Position numbers and translations under genes: made by a program. A stretch of 32,220 nt of DNA, taken from positions 1 to 32,220 of the forward strand of contig JAVCCZ010000147.1 in the NCBI GenBank assembly GCA_030765265.1, written 5' to 3'. The notes beneath the pieces were generated by a model. The model was not told where the DNA came from and did not search any database. It saw only the letters and a program-made list of their open reading frames with translations. Source of the stretch: Candidatus Erginobacter occultus (GTDB lineage: Bacteria; Auribacterota; Erginobacteria; Erginobacterales; Erginobacteraceae). This document shows positions 1 to 9,072 of this stretch, piece after piece. The first letter of the stretch is position 1. Every line of letters starts with the position of its first letter.

Positions 1-65
1 GAGACCCCTTCGAGAAGATCGAAGACCTCCCCGCAATCCCGGCAGCGATAACTGTAAATCGGCAT
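1..65 (-). CDS. FmdB-family zinc-ribbon protein, N-terminal part only (truncated by window edge)
   Basis: Reverse complement from ATG at 63-65 reads MPIYSYRCRDCGEVFDLLEGV, the typical FmdB/CxxC zinc-ribbon start. Confidence 0.75.
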   Translation of the reverse strand, partial: MPIYSYRCRDCGEVFDLLEGV

Positions 66-91
66 CGTTAATCTCCCAAACTTTTCCCGGA

Positions 92-1018
92 TCAATATTC
101 GACCAGCAGGGCACGCGCCCCCAGGGCGGCGGCCGTCCCCTCACCGCAAGCGGCGGCGACCTGCCGGACGTTCCCCGACCGGGCATCCCCGGCGGCGAAG
201 ATCGCGGGGCGCGAGGTCCGCATTTCCGGGTCGGTGAGGATGAACCCTTTCTCGTCCAGATCAACTACGGAACTGAGAAAACCGGTATTCGGCTCCACCC
301 CGACAAAGATAAAGACCCCTTCGACCGCGATCTCTTCCTCCCGGCCGGCCGGCCGGTTGCGGACGGTAATCGACTCCACGTTCCGTTCGCCGTTGATCGA
401 AACCGGAATCGCCTCGAGCACGAAGTTGACCTTCCCGGTCTTCTCAAGTTCCCCGACCACGTACTTCTCCCCCCGGAAGCGATCCCGGCGGTGGACCAGG
501 TGGACCCGGGAGGCGAAGCGGGTGAGAAAGAGGGCCTCCTCCAGGGCGGCATTCCCGCCCCCGACCACCGCCACCTCCTTCTCCCTATAGAGGGGCCCGT
601 CGCAGGTGGCGCAGTAGGATACCCCCTTCCCCAGCAGCTCCTTTTCCCCGGGGACGCCGAGCTCCTTCATCCGGCTTCCGGGGGTGGCGACCAGGCAGCG
701 GCCGGAGTACTCGCCCTTCTCCGTCTCCACCCGGATTGTCTCCCCGGAGGGGATTACCCGGCGGACCTCCTCGAATTCCCGGATCCCGGCCCCGAACCGT
801 TCGGCCTGGGACTTGAACCGTCCGGCCAGTTCCATCCCGTTGATCCCTTCCGGGAAGCCGGGATAATTCTCGATCTCCCCGGTCATATTCGGCCACCCGC
901 CGCAGATCGACTTCTCCAGGATCAGGGTCGATAATTTCTCCCGGCCGGTGTAGATCGCGGCAGCCAACCCGGCCGGCCCGCCGCCGATTATTATCACATC
1001 ATATAGAGGCTGATTCAT
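92..1018 (-). CDS. trxB: thioredoxin-disulfide reductase (start set at internal MNQPLYDVIIIGGGPAG)
   Basis: FAD-binding GGGPAGLAAAIY, redox CATC motif, NADPH-site VVGGGNAALEEA, C-terminal FAAGDAR. Confidence 0.93.
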   Translation of the reverse strand: MNQPLYDVIIIGGGPAGLAAAIYTGREKLSTLILEKSICGGWPNMTGEIENYPGFPEGINGMELAGRFKSQAERFGAGIREFEEVRRVIPSGETIRVETEKGEYSGRCLVATPGSRMKELGVPGEKELLGKGVSYCATCDGPLYREKEVAVVGGGNAALEEALFLTRFASRVHLVHRRDRFRGEKYVVGELEKTGKVNFVLEAIPVSINGERNVESITVRNRPAGREEEIAVEGVFIFVGVEPNTGFLSSVVDLDEKGFILTDPEMRTSRPAIFAAGDARSGNVRQVAAACGEGTAAALGARALLVEY

Positions 1019-1084
1019 CAGGGGCATAATACCACCAGCGGGTGGCGGGGGCAAGGCAACACAGACCGGAATGTCCGTGCTGCT

Positions 1085-1168
1085 TTCACAGGCGGGCCGC
1101 CTGTGCTACTAGTTCACAGGCGGGCCGCCTGTGCTACTAGTTCACAGGCGGGCCGCCTGTGCTACTAG
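1085..1168. repeat. Three perfect tandem copies of a 28-bp unit, TTCACAGGCGGGCCGCCTGTGCTACTAG, each containing a palindrome CACAGGCGG-G-CCGCCTGTG
   Basis: Copies at 1085-1112, 1113-1140 and 1141-1168, read directly. Confidence 0.97.
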
Positions 1169-1890
1169 TGCCCCCGGGCGCAGAAACGGTTCAGGTTCAG
1201 GATATGGGCGGGACCGGCGATGGTCACCCCGTAAAAGATCACCGGCTTCTTCAGGCCGAGGAAGAGCTCGATCGTCCCGTTGACAATCGTGGTCCCGGTG
1301 ACCAGGAGCAGATCCGCCCACTCGATCAGTTCCCCGATATCCTCCGGGGGCTCGATAACCACACCGGACCGGGTCCGCCCGATATTTTCCGGATCGAGAT
1401 CAACCGCCCGGACCCGGCAACGGGCGGCGAGCGCCTCGAGGAGCCGGGGCTGGTGGCCGACCAGGACCGCCCGCTCCGGCCGGCCGAACTTACCCAAAAG
1501 GTACTCATCCAGAGCCCGGCCGCATTCCTCCGGCTCCCGGTCCCGGCAATGGACCGTCCCCTCGATCAGGTTCAGGGAGCGCATCACGGCGTTGAGCGAG
1601 GAGATGAAGACCGCCCGGTGGAAGTTATCGGTCAATTCCAACTCCGTTATCTCTTGCAAGGAACCCTCGAAATCTCCGAATTGGTCGGCGTAGGCCTGCC
1701 CTCGGGCCTCGCGGAACTGAGCCTCCATCAACCGCTCCTTCCCCTTTAACAGCGGGTAGTCGCCGTCCTTAGGAGTTCCGATCGCCTCCTCGGCGGTCAA
1801 CGGCCGGGCCCGGACCCGGATCGCTTCCTCCCTCCATCCCCGGTCCTCGATCAACCGGGAGAAATATTCGCGTAATTGGCCGTAGATCAT
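1165..1890 (-). CDS. DUF364 / putative heavy-metal chelation Rossmann-like protein
   Basis: C-terminal pattern ADLLLVTGTTIVNGTIELFLGL...VIFYGVTIAGPA fits DUF364; start taken at MIYGQLREYF. Confidence 0.75.
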   Translation of the reverse strand: MIYGQLREYFSRLIEDRGWREEAIRVRARPLTAEEAIGTPKDGDYPLLKGKERLMEAQFREARGQAYADQFGDFEGSLQEITELELTDNFHRAVFISSLNAVMRSLNLIEGTVHCRDREPEECGRALDEYLLGKFGRPERAVLVGHQPRLLEALAARCRVRAVDLDPENIGRTRSGVVIEPPEDIGELIEWADLLLVTGTTIVNGTIELFLGLKKPVIFYGVTIAGPAHILNLNRFCARGH

Positions 1891-2079
1891 TGTAGTCCTC
1901 GTTGGCAGGTTGGCTTGTCGGACAACAAGATAAACCGTCCGTACCTCGCTGTCAACCGCCGGGAATAACCCTGGCAATTATTCCGGCCGCTGATATACTC
2001 GGCGCGAGTTATTTGAGAACGAAATTTATTTTGCCTCCGGACCGGCAGGGCCGACCTTCCCGGCTGGAGACTGATACCG

Positions 2080-3258
2080 ATGAACACCGAAAATAAACAC
2101 CCCCCGCATCCGGGGAGCGTCCCCCTCGGAAAGACGGGAAAGGAGAGCTCGGAGAGAAAAGACCTGCTCGCGCTCTCTCTGGAGAATCTCAGCGAGATGA
2201 TCCTGGTCACCGACCTCGAGCACCGGATCGTTTACGTCAACCCGGCGGTCCGAACGCTGCTCGGCTACGGTCCGGAAGAGATGATCGGCCGGAAGGCTGC
2301 CGATTTCTTCCCGGGTATCTCCGGCAACCCTCCCGACCTGGCCCGGGAGATGGTCCGGAACCACGGACCCGACGGGACCTGGCGGGGCGAGATCCTCAAC
2401 CGGAAAAAGGACGGCTCCACCATCGATGTCCTTCTTTCCTTGAGCGAACTACGGGATAGTCAAGACCGGCCGCTCGGATATGTCGGGGTCACCCGCGACA
2501 TCACCGCCCGGAAGAAGATCGAGCGGGAGCTAAAAAGAGCCAACCAGCGGCTGCGGCGGCTCGACCGGCAGAAATCCGATTACCTCTCCCTGGTCTCCCA
2601 CGAGCTGCGCACCCCCCTGACCTCGCTGCGATCGTTCGCCGAGATTCTTTTGGAGGACGAAACGATGGCCGAGGAGCGGCGGCGGGAATTTCTCTCGATT
2701 ATCCGGGAAGACACCGACCGCCTGACCCGGCTGATCAACAATGTCCTCGACCTGGGCCGGATCGAGGCGGGGACGATGCGCTGGGAGGAAGAGGTCTTCA
2801 GCCTCGCCGACCGGGTCGACAAAGCCATCCGAACCCTGAAAGGACTGGCCCTCTCGAGACAGGTCTCGATCGAACCGGCGCTGGCGGACGACCCGGTCCT
2901 GGTCTTCGCCGATCCCGACCGGATCCAGCAGGTGGCGATCAATCTGCTGAGCAACGCCGTCGCCGTCTCGCCCCCGGGAGAGACCGTCCGGGTCGAGGTC
3001 TCCCGGGTAAAGGAAGACGGCGAAATCCGGGCCCGGGTGGCGGTAACCGACCGGGGCGGGGGGATCGCCGCCGCCGACCGGGAAAAGATTTTCGAGAAAT
3101 TCTACCGCCAGGAAAAACGCAAAAGGGGATCCGGGCTGGGCCTCTTTATCTCCCGGGAGATCGTCCACCATTACGGTGGGACGATCGGGGTGGCGGAGAG
3201 TTCTCCCCGGGGAACGACCGTCAGCTTTTTCATCCCGACGACGGAGCGGGCGGGATGA
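2080..3258 (+). CDS. PAS domain sensor histidine kinase
   Basis: PAS region, H-box SHELRTPLTSL, N-box INLLSNAV, G-boxes DRGGGI and GSGLGLFI. Confidence 0.93.
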   Translation: MNTENKHPPHPGSVPLGKTGKESSERKDLLALSLENLSEMILVTDLEHRIVYVNPAVRTLLGYGPEEMIGRKAADFFPGISGNPPDLAREMVRNHGPDGTWRGEILNRKKDGSTIDVLLSLSELRDSQDRPLGYVGVTRDITARKKIERELKRANQRLRRLDRQKSDYLSLVSHELRTPLTSLRSFAEILLEDETMAEERRREFLSIIREDTDRLTRLINNVLDLGRIEAGTMRWEEEVFSLADRVDKAIRTLKGLALSRQVSIEPALADDPVLVFADPDRIQQVAINLLSNAVAVSPPGETVRVEVSRVKEDGEIRARVAVTDRGGGIAAADREKIFEKFYRQEKRKRGSGLGLFISREIVHHYGGTIGVAESSPRGTTVSFFIPTTERAG

Positions 3259-4145
3259 AGCAGAAGCGGAATCTGATCCTGGTGGTCGACGACGAACCCC
3301 ATATCCTGAAAGCGGTCCACTACATCCTCGACCGGGCGGGCTACCAGGTGCTGGCCGCCCGGGACGCGGAGGAAGCCCTGTCTCTGGTCTCCCGGGATCG
3401 GCCTTCGCTGGTGGTGGCGGATATTATGCTGCCGGGGATGGACGGTTATAAACTCTGCCGTCGCTTGCGGCATAGTCACCCCGATTCCCTGACCCCGTTT
3501 ATCTTTTTGAGCGCCCGGGATTCGGTCGATGACCGGGTGAAGGGTATCCGGACCGGGGCCGACGCCTACCTGACCAAACCCTTCCACCGGGAAGAGCTGC
3601 TGGCGATGGTGGAGGCGGTCCTGGACCGGCATCAGAGTTACGCGGAGCAGATTATGAATGACGATCTGACCGGGCTGCTCAACCGGAGTCATATCCTGCA
3701 GCGGCTGGAGGAGGAATTCGCCAGGGCCCGCCGTTACCGGCGGCCCCTGGCCGCGGCAATGATCGACCTGGATAATTTCAAGGCGGTCAACGACCTCTGC
3801 GGGCATCCGGCCGGCGACCGGCTCTTGAGGCAGATCGCTCAATTGCTTCGGGGAGAAATGAGGAAACAGGATTTTCTCGGCCGTTACGGCGGGGAGGAAT
3901 TCCTATCCGTGCTCCCGGAGACCACGGCCGCCGACGGCGCAATCCTCCTGGAGAGGTGCCGAAAGAAAGTGGCCGAAATCACCGCGCGGAGGGGGAAAAA
4001 CTCCGAGGGGATACCGGTCACCCTGAGCGCCGGGGTAACCGAACTGGCCGGCGGGGATAAAAACTTGTCCGAACTGCTCGACCGGGCCGACTGCCTTCTC
4101 TACCGGGCCAAGGAGGAAGGGCGCGACCGGGTGGCGGTCCGCTGA
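3255..4145 (+). CDS. Response regulator with GGDEF diguanylate cyclase domain
   Basis: Receiver VVDDEP...VVADIMLPGMDGY...LTKPF; GRYGGEEFL active site preceded by RKQD at I-site spacing; 4-bp ATGA overlap with upstream kinase. Confidence 0.93.
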   Translation: MKQKRNLILVVDDEPHILKAVHYILDRAGYQVLAARDAEEALSLVSRDRPSLVVADIMLPGMDGYKLCRRLRHSHPDSLTPFIFLSARDSVDDRVKGIRTGADAYLTKPFHREELLAMVEAVLDRHQSYAEQIMNDDLTGLLNRSHILQRLEEEFARARRYRRPLAAAMIDLDNFKAVNDLCGHPAGDRLLRQIAQLLRGEMRKQDFLGRYGGEEFLSVLPETTAADGAILLERCRKKVAEITARRGKNSEGIPVTLSAGVTELAGGDKNLSELLDRADCLLYRAKEEGRDRVAVR

Positions 4146-4165
4146 GCGCCACCATTGCGTTCAGC
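4141..4165. terminator. Candidate bidirectional hairpin between convergent genes, spanning both stop codons
   Basis: GCTGAGCGC-CACCATT-GCGTTCAGC, 9-bp stem with one G-T wobble; weak T-rich downstream sequence. Confidence 0.4.
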
Positions 4166-6161
4166 CTTTCAGTTTCTTGATGTATTCTTCGGCCTGCCGG
4201 CGCCACTTCTCGTCCGGTTTGCGATTCAGATATTCTCCCCAGGTCTCGAGCGCCATTTCCTTCCAGCCCTTCTTTTCGTACATCAGCGCCAGGTTGATAT
4301 AGGCGCCCATATATTCGGGGTTGAGAAAGAGAGCCTTCTTGAACTGGCCGATCGCATCGTCCACCATACCCCGGTCCCCCAGAAGCACCCCGAGCTTGGT
4401 GTGGAACTCGGGGTTGTCGGGGTCGAGCTCCAGGGCCTTGCGGTACTCCCGGGTCGCCTCGCTGTACATACCCTTGTTGGCGTAGAAAAAGGCGAGGTTG
4501 GAGTGGAAGGCGCTGTTCAGGGGATCGATCTGGAGGGCGATCTTCGCCTCGTCGATCGCCCGGTCGTACATCTTCTTCTCCCCGAAGAGGAAACCGAGTT
4601 TCTCGTGAGCGTGGGCGTAATTGGGGTTGATCTCGATGGCGGTTTCGTACTCGTTGATCGCCTCGGTGTACCGGCTGTTGTTGGCGTAGAAGAGGCCGAG
4701 GTTGTAGTGCATATCCGCGTAATCGGGGTGGGCGGCCACCACCTTCACCATCTCTTCGATCGCCCGCTTGTAATCCCCCCGGTTGGCGTGGGCGAAGGCG
4801 AGGTTGGTCCGGGCGTCGATATAATCCGGGTTGATCTCCAGCGCCCGGGTAAAGGACTCGATCGCCTTCTCGTCCAGACCCTTTTCGTTAAAGGAGAGAC
4901 CGAGCTTGAAGTGGAGATCGGCGTAATCGGGGTTGGCGGCGACCTTCTCCTGGTAAACCCGGATCCTTTCATCGACCCAGTCCTGATCACCGTAGATCAG
5001 CCGGAGGTTTTCCTGGACCGCCCGGTAACTCCCGTCGAGCTCCACCGCCTGCTGGAAAGCCTGGTTGGCCTCCTTGAACATCCGCCGCCGGAGATAGATA
5101 TAGCCCAGGTTGTGGTAGAGATCGGCAACCCGGGGGAACTTCTCGATCGCCGCCCGGAAGGTCTCCACCGCCTCCTCGAACCGGCCGTCCTTATGCCGGC
5201 AGACCCCGAGCCGGAGATAGGAATAAAAGTTCTGGGGGTTGACCTCGATTGCCTGGCGGAACTTCTCGATCGCCGCTTCGTACCTTCCCGCGGTCTCGTA
5301 CATATTACCCAGCTTGTTCAGGGCCTCCGGATGGCGGGGCTGAATCTCCAGGGTCTTTTCGTATTCCTGTTTCGCCTCTTCCTTCTTCCCGGCGGCGGCC
5401 AGGACCACCCCGAGCTGGAAATGCAGTTCGGGAAAGTCGGGGTTGACTTTTAGGGCCCGGGAGAGCTCGGTCCGGGCTTCCCGGTAACGACCCTGTTCGC
5501 CATAGGCCGTCCCCAGTTTCTGGAGGGCTTTCAGATAGCGGGGGTTGATCTCCACCGCCCGGCGGTACTCGGCGATTCCTTCCTCGAAATTCCCCGTCGC
5601 TTCCAGGAGCAGCCCGAGGTTATAGTGGAGATCCGGGTAGTGGGGATTGATCTCAATCGCCTGGCGGAGGAGCTCGATCGCCAGCGGATAGTCGCCGAGG
5701 TCAGCGTAGAGAGAGGAGAGCTTGAGGCAGGCCTCGAAGTTCCGGGAGCTGGTCTGGAGGAGGGTGCGGTAATAACCGATCGCCTTTTCGGTTTGGCCGA
5801 TGGCGGCGGCGATGCTCCCCAGCTCCAGCAGGGCCTCCCCGTTGGCGGGATCGATCTCCAGGATTCGGTCCAGTTCTTGTAGGGCCTGCTCGTAGCGTCC
5901 GCAATCCCGGTAGTAAAGTCCCAGCTGGCGCCGGGCGGTCAGATAGCGGGGGTTGAGTTCGAGGGCGGTCCGGAGCTCGGCGATCGCGTCCTCGATCCGG
6001 CCGACCCCGTAGTAAAGGATGCTGAGCTGGGAGTGGAGATCGGGATAGTCGGGATGGCGGCGGCAGTCCGCTTCCGCCTCGGCGATCAGCTTCCGGTAGT
6101 TCTCGATCCGCTCCTGGTTCAAACTCTTTTTCTCCTCGGGGGGTGGTGACGTCGCATTCAT
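4161..6161 (-). CDS. Large tetratricopeptide repeat (TPR) protein
   Basis: Continuous 34-residue repeats of the form A..Y..AI..F..AIEINP.Y.D.H..LG over nearly all 666 residues. Confidence 0.93.
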   Translation of the reverse strand: MNATSPPPEEKKSLNQERIENYRKLIAEAEADCRRHPDYPDLHSQLSILYYGVGRIEDAIAELRTALELNPRYLTARRQLGLYYRDCGRYEQALQELDRILEIDPANGEALLELGSIAAAIGQTEKAIGYYRTLLQTSSRNFEACLKLSSLYADLGDYPLAIELLRQAIEINPHYPDLHYNLGLLLEATGNFEEGIAEYRRAVEINPRYLKALQKLGTAYGEQGRYREARTELSRALKVNPDFPELHFQLGVVLAAAGKKEEAKQEYEKTLEIQPRHPEALNKLGNMYETAGRYEAAIEKFRQAIEVNPQNFYSYLRLGVCRHKDGRFEEAVETFRAAIEKFPRVADLYHNLGYIYLRRRMFKEANQAFQQAVELDGSYRAVQENLRLIYGDQDWVDERIRVYQEKVAANPDYADLHFKLGLSFNEKGLDEKAIESFTRALEINPDYIDARTNLAFAHANRGDYKRAIEEMVKVVAAHPDYADMHYNLGLFYANNSRYTEAINEYETAIEINPNYAHAHEKLGFLFGEKKMYDRAIDEAKIALQIDPLNSAFHSNLAFFYANKGMYSEATREYRKALELDPDNPEFHTKLGVLLGDRGMVDDAIGQFKKALFLNPEYMGAYINLALMYEKKGWKEMALETWGEYLNRKPDEKWRRQAEEYIKKLKG

Positions 6162-6236
6162 AACCAATCTCCTTCACCGGGGCAGTCAGTCCCCGGCCCG
6201 GTTTTCGTATCTGGGGATTCTGAATTCTGTTTATTA

Positions 6237-6851
6237 TTACAATCGTTTCCCGCGGTCGAACAGGTTGCGGAATAACAGCCCCAGGGTCAAAAGAACGATC
6301 TTCAGGTCGAGAAAGACATTCTTACGGCTGTTGTAAAAGATTTCATATCGGAGTTTTGAGATCACCGGGGTCTGGTAATCGCCCAGCACCTGGGCCAGAC
6401 CGGTCAGCCCCGGCTTGATCCGGAACTTTTCCTGGAAGTTAGGGAGGGTTTCCAGGAAATAATCGTAGAAGATAGGACGGATCGGCCGGGGACCGATGAA
6501 GTTCATATCCCCCTTGATGACGTTGAAGAGCTGGGGGAGTTCATCGATCTTCAGCCGGCGGAGCACCCCGCCCACCGGCGTGATGAAGGGGTCGCTGGGC
6601 TGGAGGAGCCGGGCCTTGATCTTGTCCTCCGACCCCGGCAGGAGCGAGCGGAACTTGTACATCTGGAAATTCTTCCCGTCCTTCCCCACCCGGTCCCCCT
6701 TATAAAAGGGACCTTTGCGGGTGGTCAGGACCAGGAGGATGATCGAGATGATGAAGACCGGGGAGGTGAGGAGGATGATGATGACGGCGGCCAGGATCTG
6801 GACTGATCTCTTCAGCAGGTTCATAGGCCGGGTATTTGGCTCCGCCTCCAT
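6237..6851 (-). CDS. Bacterial sugar transferase (undecaprenyl-phosphate sugar-1-phosphate transferase)
   Basis: N-terminal membrane helix, GPFYKGDRVGKDGKNFQMYKFRS, LRRLKIDELPQLFNVIKGDMNFIGPRP, KPGLTGLAQV. Confidence 0.93.
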   Translation of the reverse strand: MEAEPNTRPMNLLKRSVQILAAVIIILLTSPVFIISIILLVLTTRKGPFYKGDRVGKDGKNFQMYKFRSLLPGSEDKIKARLLQPSDPFITPVGGVLRRLKIDELPQLFNVIKGDMNFIGPRPIRPIFYDYFLETLPNFQEKFRIKPGLTGLAQVLGDYQTPVISKLRYEIFYNSRKNVFLDLKIVLLTLGLLFRNLFDRGKRL

Positions 6852-6922
6852 TATCCGCGATTCCAGCTCCGGGCCCCGGCACGCTCGGGCCGTTTTCCGG
6901 GACCGGGGAGGATACTACTTGA

Positions 6923-6935
6923 TCACCGGCGGTGA
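6923..6935. promoter_or_regulatory. Palindrome TCACCG-G-CGGTGA in the divergent intergenic region, candidate operator
   Basis: Perfect 6-bp arms, flanked by CTTG at 6919 side and CAAG downstream, between divergent genes 6237-6851(-) and 7014(+). Confidence 0.35.
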
Positions 6936-7013
6936 TGACAAGTATGATTTAATCGGGATTATTCCGGTCGAGAAATTTCAATCAATATTTTTCCAGATAG
7001 AAACGCCTTGAGG

Positions 7014-7871
7014 ATGAATATAAACGGGAAAAACCGGCGGGGACGATCCCGCTTCCGGACCGCCCTGGTCCTGGCCGTCATTCTTCTGGCCGGGCTCTAC
7101 GGCTACGGCCGGTTTATCGAACCTTACCGGCTCTCGGTGACCGAGGAGGAGATCACCATCGAGGGATACTTCCGCTCCCCGGGGACGGTCCGGATCGTCT
7201 TCCTGGCCGACCTCCACATCATTGACGCCGGGAGACGGGAGCGGCGCCTGCTGGAAACGGTCGAAGAGCTGGCCCCCGACCTGATCCTGATCGCGGGGGA
7301 TTTTATCAAGACCGGGGCCGACCCCGGAGAGACCATCGCCGCCGCCGCCCGCCTCCGGGCCCCCCTCGGGGTTTACGGCGTGGTCGGGAATATCGATATC
7401 TCCCACCGCCAATCCCGCCGGCTGCTGCAAGGGCTCGAAGCGGCGGGGGTGGATATGCTCCGCGACCGGCGACGGCGGCTGCGGGCGGGAGACCTGGAGT
7501 TCGACCTGGTCGGGTTCGATCTCAACCCCTCTCAGGAAGAGGTGGCGGAGGTCTTCGCCGGCCGGGAGTCGGGTTTTCCCCAGATCGTCCTCACCCACTG
7601 GCCCTACCTGCTGGATATCCTCACCCCCCACCAGCCGGAACTGATCCTCTGCGGCCATACCCACGGGGGGCAGGTCCGGCTGCCGGTGTTCGGTTCCTTC
7701 TTCGCCCGCCTCCTGGCGGGGACCCATTACGACCAGGGGCTCTTCACGGTCCTGGGGAGCCGGGTTTACGTTACCCGGGGGGTGGGTATGACCACCCACC
7801 AGATCCGCCTCTTCTGCCCGCCGGAGATCGTTTTTCTGACGGTGAACTTCGTCAACCGCGAGTTTCAATAA
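7014..7871 (+). CDS. Membrane-anchored metallophosphoesterase (YkuE/YaeI-like)
   Basis: N-terminal TM helix, FLADLHI, LIAGDFI, GNID (variant of GNHD), LTHWP, CGHTHGGQVRLP. Confidence 0.87.
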   Translation: MNINGKNRRGRSRFRTALVLAVILLAGLYGYGRFIEPYRLSVTEEEITIEGYFRSPGTVRIVFLADLHIIDAGRRERRLLETVEELAPDLILIAGDFIKTGADPGETIAAAARLRAPLGVYGVVGNIDISHRQSRRLLQGLEAAGVDMLRDRRRRLRAGDLEFDLVGFDLNPSQEEVAEVFAGRESGFPQIVLTHWPYLLDILTPHQPELILCGHTHGGQVRLPVFGSFFARLLAGTHYDQGLFTVLGSRVYVTRGVGMTTHQIRLFCPPEIVFLTVNFVNREFQ

Positions 7872-7878
7872 GAAAAGG

Positions 7879-9072
7879 TCAAATCCCTTCAAGATAGAAA
7901 GACCGGGTGGCGTCGGCGATCTCCTCCCAGGAAAAATTATCCCGGTAATACGCCGGGATGAACCTCTCCATCCTTCCGGCCGTCTCCCGGTCGGAGAGGA
8001 TGAAAGAGATCTTTTCCGCCAGGTCTTGACTGTCGCCGGGCTCGAAAGTATAGCCGCTCATCCCCTCGGAGACGTATTCCCCCAGCCCCCCGACCCGGCT
8101 GGCCACCACCGGGCGGCCGTAGGAGTAGGCCAGGGGGATAACGGCCGAGGTGTAGGATTCGCGATAAGGCAGAACCACCAGGTCGGCGGCGGAGAAGAAG
8201 AGCGGGGTTCGGTCGGGGGGGATAAAGCCCGCAAAGATCTTCACCCGGCCGCCGATCCGGAGACGGTCGATCTCTTCCTGATAAGGGGCGAAGTCGCCAA
8301 TTGGCTCACCGGCGATCAGGAGCCGGGCGGAATCCACCTTCCCGGGCAGGAGTGCGAAGGCCCGAAGCAGGATATCGAGGCCCTTGTACTCCCGGATAAT
8401 CCCGAAGAAGAGCACCACCGGATCCCCGGCCGGGAGCCCGAGCTCGCTCCGGGCCCGGGCGGGGGAGACCCCGGGCGGAGCTTCCGGATCGTCGATATTC
8501 CCCATCCGGATGACGGCGATCTTCTCCGCCTCCACCCCGAACTCCTCGATCAGCCTCCGCTTCAGGACTTGGGCGGTCACGATAATCCCGTCCAGCTTCC
8601 GGTAGAGGCGGCGGAAGAGAAACCGATCGCCCGGGTAGGGCGGGTGGTGAAGCAGGTCGTGGGCGGTATAGAACAGGCGGATGCCGAGTCGGGAATAGAG
8701 GGGAATGATCAACGCCTCCAGCCAGTACGCCGCCTGGAAATGGAGAATATCCGGTTTCCGGGCAAGACACCAGGCCAGGATCCGGAAATGGTTGAGGGGA
8801 AGTTCCAGCGCCTTGAGCAGGCGGCGGAGGCGGCGGAACCGCTGGAGGCGGAAGAAGGCGATCAGGCGGTTGGAGACCCCGAAAAGGGACGGCCGGAGAC
8901 GGAAGGGTAGGTTCTCTCCCCGCCAGGGGGTGGAGGAGGCGGTAAAGAGGACGACCCGGCCGAGCCGGGGGGCGAGTCGGGAGAGGAGGCAGAAGGAATA
9001 GCGGGCCCAGCCCCCCTCCCCCAGCGGCTCGATCATCGTCAGGGAAAGCCTAGCCGGAGACGACTTTTTCAT
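7879..9072 (-). CDS. Glycosyltransferase family 4
   Basis: GT-B fold: LFFGIIREYKGLDILLRAF, LIAGEPIG, PYRESYTSAVIPLAYSYGRPVVASRVGGLGEYV. Confidence 0.9.
   Translation of the reverse strand: MKKSSPARLSLTMIEPLGEGGWARYSFCLLSRLAPRLGRVVLFTASSTPWRGENLPFRLRPSLFGVSNRLIAFFRLQRFRRLRRLLKALELPLNHFRILAWCLARKPDILHFQAAYWLEALIIPLYSRLGIRLFYTAHDLLHHPPYPGDRFLFRRLYRKLDGIIVTAQVLKRRLIEEFGVEAEKIAVIRMGNIDDPEAPPGVSPARARSELGLPAGDPVVLFFGIIREYKGLDILLRAFALLPGKVDSARLLIAGEPIGDFAPYQEEIDRLRIGGRVKIFAGFIPPDRTPLFFSAADLVVLPYRESYTSAVIPLAYSYGRPVVASRVGGLGEYVSEGMSGYTFEPGDSQDLAEKISFILSDRETAGRMERFIPAYYRDNFSWEEIADATRSFYLEGI

Noticed and set aside
1085-1168. CRISPR array
   Set aside because: The 28-bp units are directly abutting with no spacers and no cas genes are nearby.
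4161-6161. DNA tandem repeat / mobile element
   Set aside because: The periodicity is about 102 bp and explained by degenerate 34-aa TPR units in an intact ORF.
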